Shown here in pieces: positions 34,025-40,925 of a stretch of 64,000 nt of DNA. The notes beneath the pieces are model-generated. The model did not search any database, was not told the DNA's origin, and saw nothing but the letters and a program-made list of their open reading frames with translations. A program made the position numbers and the translations under genes. How positions within the stretch are numbered: position 1 is the stretch's first letter; the number at the start of each line of letters is the position of its first letter. The stretch is from Sphingomonas citri (GTDB lineage Bacteria; Pseudomonadota; Alphaproteobacteria; Sphingomonadales; Sphingomonadaceae). The stretch covers positions 1,488,001 to 1,552,000 of the forward strand of contig NZ_JAHXZN010000001.1 in assembly GCF_019429485.1 (NCBI RefSeq), in the 5' to 3' direction.

Positions 34025-34393
34025 TCACGCGGCTGGCTCGTACGTCGGTGGCAATGCAGGCAGGTGGCGGCTCACCTTGGTCTCCAGTAGCCGGATCAGT
34101 TCGGGCTGCATGAAGGCGTAGTCGTCTGGTATGTCTAGGCAGACCACCCGCCTGCCCCCAACTGCCGCCCGGAAGCGCCTTTGAAGCTTGCTCCGGTGTG
34201 CCTTTTCCATGACGAAAATCACATCGGCCCACGCAACCAGCTCGGCCGTAAGCGGATTCTCGGCATCGTGATTGGTGCCGGCGGAGTCCACCTCCAGGTC
34301 CTGCCGGCGCGAGAACACCTGCTCGGCCGTAGGGCTGCGGAGCTTGTTCTGGCTGCACACGAACAGCACCGTCTGTACGCGGGGGCGCTTCAA
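34025..34393 (-). CDS. Low-molecular-weight protein-tyrosine-phosphatase-like protein
   Basis: A 122-residue cytoplasmic protein. The phosphate-binding loop is CSQNKLRS (Cys13 to Arg19, the C-x5-R motif), and a downstream acidic pair sits in LDIPDDYAFM, matching the short branch of LMW phosphatases and arsenate reductases. Other fold marks are VDSAGTNHD and WADVIFVME. Function is inferred from the loop: hydrolysis of phosphotyrosine or a similar phosphomonoester. It lies 9 bp after the PhyH gene on the same strand, so the two may be co-transcribed. Confidence 0.82.
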   Translation of the reverse strand: MKRPRVQTVLFVCSQNKLRSPTAEQVFSRRQDLEVDSAGTNHDAENPLTAELVAWADVIFVMEKAHRSKLQRRFRAAVGGRRVVCLDIPDDYAFMQPELIRLLETKVSRHLPALPPTYEPAA

Positions 34394-34402
34394 CCCTAGC
34401 CT

Positions 34403-35095
34403 CTACAGGCCGCGCCAGGCGAGTGGACCTGGCGCGGAAACGGCCGAGAAGTCGACCTGGAGCACGCGGCGCCGGCGCGGCGGATCAGCGGCGAACGAGG
34501 CGTGGATGATCGGCGTGGCGTATAGCCACACGTCACCGCGTTCGGCGAGACATAGCCGCTCGCCAAACGTCGCCACGACGCGCTCGATCTCGGCTTCGGG
34601 CAGTCGGCCCAGCCTGTGCGAGCCGGGCACGATGCGCAGCGGTGCGTTACGCTCGTCGACCGCATCCAGGTGCACGCGCAACGTCACCATGCTCTCGAGG
34701 ATCTCGAAGGGCGGCTCCACCTGGATCAGCCCGGACTTGACGGTCCACGGCCCGTACCCGTCGGTGTCCACTCGTTCCTTGACCACGATTGTACGATCCT
34801 GGTGCCAGCCGAGCGCCCAGTTCCGCTCCGCACTCTTATCGAACAGGATCGCACGAACGGGGCGAGCCTGATCTCCGAGCACGGATGCCGCGATCGCGCC
34901 GATGGGTCCCGCGCGATCAAGGAAGGACTGCGCCTGCCGCCCTTCCGCAATCCGCACACCCGGCTTGCTTGCCGGCAGCGCGGAAAGGGCAGTCTCTAGG
35001 CAACCGCACGCAGCTTCGTTCAAAGCTTGTGCGAACAGTTGCGCTCCGTCATCGTTGAGGGTGAGGTCAGCGGAGCGGCAGAGGGGTTCGAGCAT
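34403..35095 (-). CDS. Phytanoyl-CoA dioxygenase (PhyH) family protein
   Basis: A 230-residue Fe(II)/2-oxoglutarate oxygenase. ATG 35095 (MLEPLCRSAD) is used; the longer frame upstream runs through a repeat copy and is not coding. The metal ligands are His98 and Asp100 (WALGWHQDRT) and the distal His in ATPIIHASF; RRRRVLQVDF supplies the oxoglutarate-binding arginine. LRIVPGSHRLGRL is also typical. The substrate is unknown. The ribosome site is weak. Confidence 0.85.
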   Translation of the reverse strand: MLEPLCRSADLTLNDDGAQLFAQALNEAACGCLETALSALPASKPGVRIAEGRQAQSFLDRAGPIGAIAASVLGDQARPVRAILFDKSAERNWALGWHQDRTIVVKERVDTDGYGPWTVKSGLIQVEPPFEILESMVTLRVHLDAVDERNAPLRIVPGSHRLGRLPEAEIERVVATFGERLCLAERGDVWLYATPIIHASFAADPPRRRRVLQVDFSAVSAPGPLAWRGL

Positions 35096-35129
35096 GTGGC
35101 TGACGCTAGCCCGACTTAGTCTCGGCGTC

Positions 35130-35268
35130 GACCCGAGGACCCAGATCCGGTCACCCAGGATCACCTGGCGCACGCCGAATTTCGGGCGCTTGTTCATCTC
35201 GCCGCTGGAGCCCTCCGGGCATCCCGCGCAGCGATCTGGCTGGCCTGATGGGGAGGTTAACGGCTCAC
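35130..35268 (+). repeat. Dispersed intergenic repeat, copy 9
   Basis: CGAGGACCCAGATCCGGTCA, GGATCACCTGGCGCACGCCG, GGCGCTTGTTCATCTCGCCG, then CGCGCAGCGATCTGGCTGGC and CTGATGGGGAGGTTAACGGC. The minus-strand frame is open (M-N-K-R-P-K-F-G...L-G-D-R-I-W-V-L-G). It lies directly upstream of the PhyH gene. Confidence 0.8.
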
Positions 35269-35380
35269 ATTCGAGAGGACGCTGCAGCTTTGCGGCTTCT
35301 TCCGAAGCGTCGCCGCGACATGTTTGTTTAGTGGAAAGCGGACGTAAAGCGCGGCAACATGCTCCTCGGGAGGTGACCGG

Positions 35381-35941
35381 ATGTTTGACACGATTGGAGC
35401 GTTCAAGAAGCAGTTCACGCGCGTAGAAGGCGGCTATCTCATCTACCCTTCGCAGAAGGTCGGGGGGAAGCTCGTTACCGAAGAGGAGTATGAGCACCTT
35501 GTCGGAGCTTGGGAGCGAGTTGCTGGACGATCAGGCCGATGGAAAATTATAGGCGCCACCGTCGCTGTCATATCTCTCTGGACGTTGCTGTCTGAATTAG
35601 TCGCCCCTCCAAAATGGTTAGAGACGACCCTCATAGCGGGCATAGTAGTAACCCTGTCCACTTGGATACTTTGGGTCAGCAACACACCCCGACGCCTAGT
35701 GAAAAATCGACTACCAGTCACTCCTCCTAGGAAGGCAGCAGAGGCACGCAGGGATGCAAGGAGCGCGCTAAGCTGGCGCTTTGTCATTTCCGCACTCTTT
35801 TTTAGCGGAGCGACTTTTCTTGGCAGCGCCAGTGCCACCGAACGCTCCACCGGCAAATGGGCAGTGCTTATAGGCAGCGGGGCGATGCTAGGCCTTTATA
35901 TCTGGATCACCCTGAGGAAGCTGACGGATCGGACACGCTGA
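35381..35941 (+). CDS. Hypothetical membrane protein
   Basis: A 186-residue protein with a soluble N-terminal region (residues 1-50, YLIYPSQKVGGKLVTEEEYE) and four membrane segments (IIGATVAVISLWTLLSELV; TTLIAGIVVTLSTWILWV; FVISALFFSGATFLG; WAVLIGSGAMLGLYIWITL). ATG 35381 follows GGGAGG. No family was recognised. It is a single gene between repeat copies 9 and 10. Confidence 0.7.
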   Translation: MFDTIGAFKKQFTRVEGGYLIYPSQKVGGKLVTEEEYEHLVGAWERVAGRSGRWKIIGATVAVISLWTLLSELVAPPKWLETTLIAGIVVTLSTWILWVSNTPRRLVKNRLPVTPPRKAAEARRDARSALSWRFVISALFFSGATFLGSASATERSTGKWAVLIGSGAMLGLYIWITLRKLTDRTR

Positions 35942-35951
35942 ATATCGCAAG

Positions 35952-36104
35952 TTGGGCGCTTGCGGCCGCCTGCCCTCTCGTGCCGAGGACCCACAATCGG
36001 TCACTCAGCCGCTCCTCCGCGCTTCCCAACTCCGGTCGCTCGTTCACCTCTCCGCTCGACCCTTTCGGGCGTTCCGCGCAGCTGTCCGGTGAGCAGGCTA
36101 GCCC
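35952..36104 (+). repeat. Dispersed intergenic repeat, copy 10 (near full length)
   Basis: TTGGGCGCTTGCGGCCGCCT, TCTCGTGCCGAGGACCCACA, TCGGTCACTCA, CTTCCCAACTCCGGTCGCTC, CGTTCCGCGCAGCTGTCCGG. The minus-strand frame is open (V-N-E-R-P-E-L-G...L-S-D-R-L-W-V-L-G). Confidence 0.85.
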
Positions 36105-36307
36105 TTCTCAGACAGGGCGTGTGCCACGACCGCATTGGCATGCCCGTGTCCCATACCGTGCTCATCCTTCAGCATGGCCACCAACTCCATGTGCTTGGCG
36201 GGAAGACGGTCTCGGACGATCTGCTGCCATTCGGCGATCGGCTTGCCGTACTTTTTTTCGATCGACGGAAAGTAGGACGCGGGTCCCTTCACCGGTTCAC
36301 TTGCCAT
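36098..36307 (-). CDS. DUF4287 protein
   Basis: A 69-residue protein matching the DUF4287 family: YFPSIEKKYGKPIAEWQ, then IVRDRLPAKHMELVAMLKDE and HGMGHGHANAVVAHAL. ATG 36307 (MASEPVKGP) is preceded by GGGTGA and is preferred over in-frame upstream starts that give unrelated sequence. The function is unknown; related domains occur in small proteins or beside DUF5655. It is the last of the minus-strand small-gene series from 42.2 to 36.1 kb. Confidence 0.85.
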   Translation of the reverse strand: MASEPVKGPASYFPSIEKKYGKPIAEWQQIVRDRLPAKHMELVAMLKDEHGMGHGHANAVVAHALSEKG

Positions 36308-36396
36308 CGACGTCACCCTTCGACTCGTATGAAGCTCCGCCATCCTCGAGCCCTTCACGAGCAACCGCAAGTTAGATACTCCTGAGGCTGATTGCG

Positions 36397-36540
36397 TCAC
36401 GGCGCCTCGGCGACCCACAAGCAGTCGCTTAGGAGCCCCTACCCGCTTCCCAACTCCCGCCGCTCGTTCATCTCCCATTTCGAGGCTTGCGGGCTTTCTG
36501 CGGAGCCGTTCGTTTTGGCTGAGAATGGGCGCTTAGCTGA
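36397..36540 (+). repeat. Dispersed intergenic repeat, copy 11
   Basis: CGGCGACCCACAAGCAGTCG, CCGCTTCCCAACTCCCGCCG, CTCGTTCATCTCCCATTTCG and a TGCGGAGCCGTTCG segment. A TAG breaks the minus-strand frame after M-N-E-R-R-E-L-G-S-G. Confidence 0.75.
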
Positions 36541-36580
36541 CGCAGGCGCGGGTACTGGGCGGGTACCGGCGGCGCCATCG

Positions 36581-36994
36581 CTAGTATCTGCTGCGAGCCG
36601 CGATGGCATCGCCGCGCAATTGCCTTCGCGGCAATGGTCGCTTGTGAAGGAGAAGCGTGCCGGATACAAGCGGCTGATGATGGCAGGTGAGGGCCGAAAT
36701 TAAGCTCAGGCGATCACGCACCGCTCCACTCTCGGCATGACAGAGAATGACTTCGGGGTGTGGGTGAGCAACCACATAAACCTGTATGCTTAGGCTCTCG
36801 TTGGGAACGCAAGCTCGCGGTCTAAGCTGGAAGCAGCGTAGGCCGTGATAGCATCGGTCACCTGCCGCTAGCGCTCTCGAACGACTGCTGTCAGCCTCAT
36901 CGCGCTGGCTCTCCGCGACCTCGATCGCTCGACCGCGTAACGCCCCGTGGAAGGCAGCGTTAATTAATTCATCTAGGTCCCGCTGGTCGGACAT
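36581..36994 (-). CDS. Small protein of the response-regulator pair (possibly frameshifted)
   Basis: The N-terminal 35 residues (MSDQRDLDELINAAFHGALR, then GRAIEVAESQRDEA) match the 57-residue protein at 61846-62019 (MTDRRDLIEAFSSAFHLTFG; NRAIEVAEGQRDLA). After about residue 45 the annotated frame (137 residues) no longer matches. The +1 frame does: RQVTDAITAYAASSL against QTVIDVLTASASSI. So a frameshift probably replaced the original C-terminus. The gene lies 89 bp downstream of a single-domain response regulator; the same order and spacing recur at 61.7-62.0 kb. The function is unknown. Confidence 0.55.
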   Translation of the reverse strand: MSDQRDLDELINAAFHGALRGRAIEVAESQRDEADSSRSRALAAGDRCYHGLRCFQLRPRACVPNESLSIQVYVVAHPHPEVILCHAESGAVRDRLSLISALTCHHQPLVSGTLLLHKRPLPRRQLRGDAIAARSRY

Positions 36995-37083
36995 CTCGGA
37001 GCCCTTCGCCGTCCGAGCGGGAGCTATTACCAATCACCGCTTAGCGAAGCTCCTACGACTTCAATGGAATTTTCTGTAGCGGC

Positions 37084-37473
37084 CTAGACAAAACTGGAAC
37101 GGAGTAGCCTGTGAACCTGAGCGGCCAAACCGATCGGATCGAAGGGCTTGGCGATGGTCCCGACAGCTCCGGCGGCTGTGTAGCGCTCGATGTCAGCGGA
37201 GCGCACCGATGCCGTGAAGAATGCAATCGGGGGAGGCTCGCTCATGTCTCGCCTGATCGCCCTCACCAGCGCGACACCCTCCATGTCAGGAAGGTTGTTG
37301 TCAGCCAGTATCAGGTCCGGTTTGGGCGCATGCCGAAGGTGGTGGAGCGCGTCAGCGCCAGTTCGCATAGGCGTCACTGTAAGATTTGGATCAAGGTGCA
37401 AGGCCATTAATGCTATGGCGCTTATGTCTGGGTCATCCTCAACCAATAAGATGAACGTAGCCGCTCCGGGCAC
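37084..37473 (-). CDS. Single-domain response regulator
   Basis: A 129-residue receiver domain without an output domain. The acidic pocket is Asp13-Asp14 (LVEDDPD), the phosphoacceptor is Asp58 (LILADNNLPDMEG), the switch Thr is Thr87 (FFTAS) and the conserved Lys is Lys109 (IAKPFDP). Stand-alone receivers act by protein contact, for example in phosphorelays, chemotaxis or the alphaproteobacterial stress response. No histidine kinase is adjacent. The C-terminal 30 residues have a close relative in a decayed copy at 61656-61754. It belongs to the small-gene series, with small unknown genes on both sides. Confidence 0.9.
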   Translation of the reverse strand: MPGAATFILLVEDDPDISAIALMALHLDPNLTVTPMRTGADALHHLRHAPKPDLILADNNLPDMEGVALVRAIRRDMSEPPPIAFFTASVRSADIERYTAAGAVGTIAKPFDPIGLAAQVHRLLRSSFV

Positions 37474-37548
37474 TAATTTTCCTCCTCGTAACCATTCGTC
37501 GCATGATGACGGGTTATTATTCTCGCTGCCAAATATTGTTAAACCTAC

Positions 37549-37776
37549 CTATGTTTGGTTGAGCACGGCTCGTAGGCGTTCTGAGGCTGCGGCTTGATGC
37601 GCGCGTTCGTCGTTGATGCGACCCAGCGAGAGCATCAACTCTGAGTCCCGCTCGCTTAAACCATTCGCCAGACGACGACATCGAGCAGCCTCGTCCCGGT
37701 ACTCGGCCGCTGATCGCGGAAGGCAGGGTAGCATAGCCATGAGTTGAAGCTCGCATGCTCGACTCATTGGCGCCAT
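37549..37776 (-). CDS. Small helical protein, 'YRDEAARxRR' family
   Basis: A 75-residue protein. After a variable N-terminus, residues 22-70 (AAEYRDEAARCRRLANGL; SLGRINDERAHQAAASERLR) form a charged helix like those at 4922-5167, 39938-40048 and 41693-41929. ATG 37776 is used; ATG 37767 or a later Met is possible, as no clear ribosome site fixes the start. It lies 75 bp upstream of the response regulator. The function is unknown. Confidence 0.6.
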   Translation of the reverse strand: MAPMSRACELQLMAMLPCLPRSAAEYRDEAARCRRLANGLSERDSELMLSLGRINDERAHQAAASERLRAVLNQT

Positions 37777-37857
37777 CAACTGCGGCTGTGATGTCGATTG
37801 GTAAGTAGGGCCATACTGCGCCTACTTCGGTTGAGACTCGCGAGAGAGGTATGACAC

Positions 37858-37970
37858 TCCTCCCCCAGCGCGGGCGAGGCGCACAAAGTCGTGCGCTATC
37901 CCCGTATCGGCCTCGGCCCCTTAGCGAGGCCGTCCCGCGACCCCGCTGGCCTTTCAGGCTGGCCGGGTCC
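37858..37970 (+). ncRNA. Structured RNA-like element, copy 1
   Basis: Three hairpins follow one another. GCGCAC/GTGCGC has loop AAAGTC (37879-37896). GGCCTCG/CGAGGCC has a 9-base loop (37909-37931). A long stem GACCC-C-GCTGGCC is closed by TTTCA and GGCTGGC-C-GGGTC (37939-37969). The sequence is alignable with 45573-45688, including GTGCGCTAT, GGCCTCG-CCCCTT, GTCCCG and GGGTCC. The long stem is preserved there with a G-T pair changed to G-C. A strong terminator hairpin lies 64 bases downstream on the same strand. No open frame explains the conservation. Strand is inferred from the terminator. Confidence 0.5.
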
Positions 37971-38033
37971 AACTGCGAACGGTTTCTTCAGCAATCGATC
38001 GTACAAGAGCTCGTCGGTGTTGAACTCCCGACA

Positions 38034-38080
38034 GGCTGCGCCGGCGGACCTCGCGATAAGATGCCGGCGCAGCCCCTTTT
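38034..38080 (+). terminator. Intrinsic terminator downstream of RNA copy 1
   Basis: GGCTGCGCCGGC (38034-38045) pairs perfectly with GCCGGCGCAGCC (38063-38074), followed by CCTTTTC. The stem is almost the same as that of the terminator at 6856-6893, including the preceding CCCGAC. All nearby protein genes are on the minus strand, so its + strand polarity supports a transcript from the RNA-like element. Confidence 0.65.
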
Positions 38081-38265
38081 CAGCGTGTCTCCGGGGCGGC
38101 CGGAGGCTGCTGACGCTCTCCAGCGCTCGGCGTCACCTCAACAGCCGCTGCTATGAGTTGTTGAGCCAGGTCGATCGCCTCGCCGGCTTCCAGGGTCATG
38201 CAGCAAGGAACGGGCTTTTCCACGTCGACAAGGACCTTGCCGTCACTCGCCTCTACGTCGGCCAT
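38080..38265 (-). CDS. Small protein, 'EAIDLAxxLIxAA' family, copy B
   Basis: A 61-residue protein: a beta hairpin (GKVLVDVEKPVPCCMTLEAG), a helix (EAIDLAQQLIAAAVEVTP) and a polar tail. It is paralogous to 21011-21211 and 40533-40718. This copy has two adjacent cysteines in the second strand. The function is unknown. It lies within the minus-strand small-gene series. Confidence 0.68.
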   Translation of the reverse strand: MADVEASDGKVLVDVEKPVPCCMTLEAGEAIDLAQQLIAAAVEVTPSAGERQQPPAAPETR

Positions 38266-38333
38266 TTCACGTCTCCCTATCCCTCGACGGGTCTACGAGA
38301 AACCACCGTTATCTCGCCTAGCCTCACGCCGAC

Positions 38334-38588
38334 TTAGCTGTCGAAGCGCTTGCCACTCGCCGGGGCGTCGTACCCGTTGATCGATAAAGCGGCGAGAGTG
38401 AGGCCACTTTCGTCCGTCACATCGATCTGCAAATAGCCTTCGCTCCAGAATGAGCCGTCGACGAGCGCCAATGCGCGACTGGCTTCCTCGACAGCTTGAG
38501 CCCTGGCAGCCGATAGATCTGGAAGGTCGACAACCTTGTTGCCCAACTCCCCGGAGTCGTCGCTGATTGTGAAATGAAAGTTCGGCAT
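38334..38588 (-). CDS. DUF6894-like small protein
   Basis: An 84-residue protein that follows the DUF6894 pattern: an N-terminal strand MPNFHFTISDDSG, then VVDLPDLSAARAQAVEEASR, and a C-terminal strand pair around EGYLQIDVTDESGLTLAALS. Such proteins are widespread in Sphingomonas and Rhizobiales and are often stress-associated; their role is unknown. The start ATG 38588 is clear. Confidence 0.75.
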   Translation of the reverse strand: MPNFHFTISDDSGELGNKVVDLPDLSAARAQAVEEASRALALVDGSFWSEGYLQIDVTDESGLTLAALSINGYDAPASGKRFDS

Positions 38589-38661
38589 GGGAGCTAAATG
38601 CGGTCATGCCCACTTAGATGCTGCCGCTAATATAAGTTGGTCTAATTAGAAGCGCGTGCTC

Positions 38662-38892
38662 TCAGAGCGCCAAACCGCGTCGCTGGATCTCAGCCGCCAG
38701 AGCATCGCTCTCCTCATCGCCAGGCTCCCCCAAGGTATGCAGGAATGCTACGCGAAGGCACCGGTCGTCCTCAGGCACGAACACCTTCCGTCCGCCAGGC
38801 CCATCAACGAGAACGTAGCTGAAGCGAACGCCTTGCACGTGTGTCGGGTCTGCCCTGTCGCACCTCGTTACACCGGGTCTGACGCCGATCAT
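38662..38892 (-). CDS. Hypothetical small protein
   Basis: A 76-residue protein with a plausible globular composition (VRFSYVLVDGPGGRKVFVPE; DDRCLRVAFLHTLGEPGDEE). GGTGAG is close to ATG 38892. No family was recognised. It sits in the small-gene series, so it is probably real, but its start could be internal. Confidence 0.5.
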   Translation of the reverse strand: MIGVRPGVTRCDRADPTHVQGVRFSYVLVDGPGGRKVFVPEDDRCLRVAFLHTLGEPGDEESDALAAEIQRRGLAL

Positions 38893-38954
38893 CTCACCGT
38901 TTGCGGGCCCGCCATAGGCGTAGAAGTGTCTGAAAGTGCCTCCTCTGCCCCTAC

Positions 38955-39155
38955 TCAGCTGCCGGTGCTCCTCTTGAAAGCCGGGTTAGGCTGGCGCCGC
39001 CCCTCATCGTTCCGGACGTCGGCCACCGTGTTCTGACCCTCTGTGTCGCTTCGTACCAAACCATGCTCAACCCGCTTGTCGTGCGATTGAGCTTCGTACT
39101 CCCGATTGGCCGCGTCCAGCCGTGCTTTGAGGAACGTACGTTCACTCTTATCCAT
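38955..39155 (-). CDS. Hypothetical small protein
   Basis: A 66-residue, highly charged protein starting MDKSERTFLKARLDAANRE, with an Asn/Asp-rich C-terminal half and no hydrophobic core. The start is well defined. It may be intrinsically disordered. It is part of the minus-strand small-gene series; no family was recognised. Confidence 0.5.
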   Translation of the reverse strand: MDKSERTFLKARLDAANREYEAQSHDKRVEHGLVRSDTEGQNTVADVRNDEGRRQPNPAFKRSTGS

Positions 39156-39287
39156 GGCTCAGACCCTTAAAGCTGCGACGATCAAATCGACCGAACTTCG
39201 TACACGTATACAGTCGCTGCCCGGGCGGCGAGCGTTTCAGGCCTAGCGCGAGCGTCGCACTGAAAAATCCTCCCGCGGAAGGCGGTT

Positions 39288-39623
39288 TTAGCCCAGCGGT
39301 TCATCGCTAAGAAAGCCGATCGCTGTCCGCGCGAGTTCCCGAAAGCGGATGTGCCAGAGTTCGCCTGCGTCAGCCCATCTGCGCGTCCACTGTGTGTCGT
39401 CCCGCTGGTTTTCCCACGGCTCCTCGGCGAGCCGCTCGACCAGCCCCTCACGATCGATCGCCGTGCATACCGCGCAGCCGGCCGAGTTGTGCCCTAACCC
39501 TGCGGTGAGGTAATCGTTTGGACGTTGCGGCCTCCGACCTATCGAGCGGAGGACCCAATGCCGGTCACCTAGGATCACCTGCCAGCCATCCAGTTCCTGA
39601 CATTTGTTCATGTAGGTGCTCAA
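39288..39623 (-). CDS. Hypothetical protein with repeat-derived N-terminus
   Basis: A 111-codon frame. Residues 1-35 (MSTYMNKCQELDGWQVILGD, then RHWVLRSIG) are encoded by repeat copy 12 in the conserved peptide frame. Residues 40-111 (AGLGHNSAGCAVCTAIDREG; DTQWTRRWADAGELWHIRF) look like an independent protein with no start codon of its own between the two parts. Either the repeat inserted into the 5' end and supplied a start, or the frame is a remnant. Confidence 0.4.
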   Translation of the reverse strand: MSTYMNKCQELDGWQVILGDRHWVLRSIGRRPQRPNDYLTAGLGHNSAGCAVCTAIDREGLVERLAEEPWENQRDDTQWTRRWADAGELWHIRFRELARTAIGFLSDEPLG

Positions 39624-39668
39624 GCCATCCGAGCATTCCGGGAAGCAATTTGCTGGCCCGATTGATCG
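39517..39668 (+). repeat. Dispersed intergenic repeat, copy 12
   Basis: TTGGACGTTGCGGCCTCCGA, GGAGGACCCAATGCCGGTCA, GGATCACCTGCCAGCCATCC and TTGTTCATGTAGGTG segments, with the end TTGCTGGCCCGATTGATC. The minus-strand frame is open. The 314 bases that follow (39624-39937) contain no supported gene. Confidence 0.75.
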
Positions 39669-39937
39669 TTAATCGGGATGTAGCTTTCGGGCGGTATAAG
39701 CTTAAAGCCGCTGCGGTCAGGACAGCTTCGCCTCCATGAAGCAGAACAATGCCATTCCCTCGCCGCTGCGACAGGACGCGGGACGCCCGCAGAGTTGCTG
39801 TCAAGGCGACGTCGCGACAAACTCGATAGAACCTTCAACGCCGCCGAGATGAAGGCGAGGAAGGCGGGCGGCGGTGTTTGCTTCTTTCGAGCCGCGCGTG
39901 AGCCTTGGGTCCGATCGTTCCTCGCTCCCAAGGTCGT

Positions 39938-40048
39938 CTACGCCGCTTCGGCCCGCAGGCATCGCTCCCGAACATTGTCCAGAGTCGCCACAGCTGCTTC
40001 ATCCCGGCAACGCGCGGCGTTGGCAGCGTATAATCCACTATCGTGCAT
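39938..40048 (-). CDS. Truncated small helical protein, 'AARCRDEA' family
   Basis: A 36-residue protein, MHDSGLYAANAARCRDEAAV followed by ATLDNVRERCLRAEAA. The shared blocks ARCRDEA and NVRERC also occur in the 78-residue protein at 41693-41929 (YRDEAARQR; SPLQNVRERCELAALALDAL), so this one appears cut short after the second helix turn. ATG 40048 has AGGAG upstream and overlaps the end of the previous small gene by 11 bases. It is the third gene of a three-gene cluster. Confidence 0.55.
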   Translation of the reverse strand: MHDSGLYAANAARCRDEAAVATLDNVRERCLRAEAA

Positions 40049-40226
40049 GTGACGCTTTCTCCTCGCTGAAGCGCCGAATGACCTCGTCGCAGGTCTCCAT
40101 GACAAAGAGAGCAGCGCCGTTCGCGGCGTAGATGGCGGTTTGCTCCTGATTAGCGGATCGGACATGCCAAACCGCGGAAGGATTGACGGCAAGCTTGGAT
40201 CCGTCCTGCGCGGTAAGCTCGATCAT
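40038..40226 (-). CDS. Small beta-rich protein, second gene of a coupled trio
   Basis: A 62-residue protein: MIELTAQDGSKLAVNPSAVW, HVRSANQEQTAIYAANGAAL and FVMETCDEVIRRFSEEKA. The layout, with an N-terminal MIELT-DGS strand pair and a terminal helix, resembles the FlbD-like small-protein fold, but no function is claimed. ATG 40226 overlaps the stop of the upstream 59-residue gene as ATGA and has AGGTGG at -5. It overlaps the following gene by 11 bases, so the three are translationally coupled. Confidence 0.65.
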   Translation of the reverse strand: MIELTAQDGSKLAVNPSAVWHVRSANQEQTAIYAANGAALFVMETCDEVIRRFSEEKASHAR

Positions 40227-40402
40227 GCTGCCACCTGAGTAGCCAGACGCGCCGACGCGCCCGCGAGCCGATACATCGCGTTTACCTGTGCGGCGTAAAG
40301 ATCGGCAAGACCCTGATGCGAGGTTCGGCTCGACGGGCATGTCGCACTCGCGACGCGCGCAAGCGAGGTCTGATGGCGAGCGAGAAGATAATTGAGGTCC
40401 AT
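40223..40402 (-). CDS. Small protein, first gene of a coupled trio
   Basis: A 59-residue protein read directly from the sequence: MDLNYLLARHQTSLARVASA, then TCPSSRTSHQGLADLYAAQV and NAMYRLAGASARLATQVAA. It has the pattern of small sphingomonad proteins beginning MDLNYLLxRHQ with a central H-x-G-LA-x-x-YA block. GCAGGAG precedes ATG 40402 at good spacing. Its TGA overlaps the next ATG. It is predicted to be all-helical and soluble; the function is unknown. Confidence 0.65.
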   Translation of the reverse strand: MDLNYLLARHQTSLARVASATCPSSRTSHQGLADLYAAQVNAMYRLAGASARLATQVAA

Positions 40403-40532
40403 AGCGGTCTCCTGCTTGTAAGCGGGAGCGCATGGGTCTCACAGCCGCCGACGCTTACATCTGGAAGCCGGCGATGACCTCTATGTGGGGACGCTTCGTC
40501 AGATTACGAGCAAATAGTTATGGCAGCTGACG

Positions 40533-40718
40533 TCACAGGCTCCTGCCTTTGTTTGCCGGCCCCGTACCGCGCGCTGGAGGAGAGGCGGCGGTCGCCGCGC
40601 CGATCAGCTCCGAGGCAAGATCGATTGCCTCCGCGCAATTGAGTGTCAACGGATCGCCGGCGTGGTTGGCGATGCTAAGGCAGACCTCCCTATCCTTGGT
40701 CATCACTCGCACCTTCAT
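40533..40718 (-). CDS. Small protein, 'EAIDLAxxLIxAA' family, copy C
   Basis: A 61-residue protein beginning MKVRVMTKDREVCLSIANHA, then LTLNCAEAIDLASELIGAAT and a basic tail. It is paralogous to 21011-21211 and 38080-38265. ATG 40718 is preferred over 40736 because GGAAGGTGG lies just before it. It is upstream of the coupled trio; the function is unknown. Confidence 0.68.
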   Translation of the reverse strand: MKVRVMTKDREVCLSIANHAGDPLTLNCAEAIDLASELIGAATAASPPARGTGPANKGRSL

Positions 40719-40925
40719 AACGCGCCACCTTCCCATGAGCGCGTCGAAACAGGCCGACGCGCATATCAGTCCCGATTAAGCCGCTGATCTATGTGTGAAA
40801 TAAAAGGCGGGCATGTCTCACGCCGGGATCAAGCACCTACAGCCCGAGGTTGACGGTTCGGCCCGATCAACATCGTTCCAGCGGAGCGCCAATGGGCGAG
40901 CTGAAGCCACCCACGGGTGGACGTG

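Noticed and set aside
39565..39804. A 79-codon minus-strand frame (GIVLLHGGEAVLTAAALSLY)
   Set aside because: Its last third runs through repeat copy 12 and no ribosome site or relative was seen; too weak to annotate.
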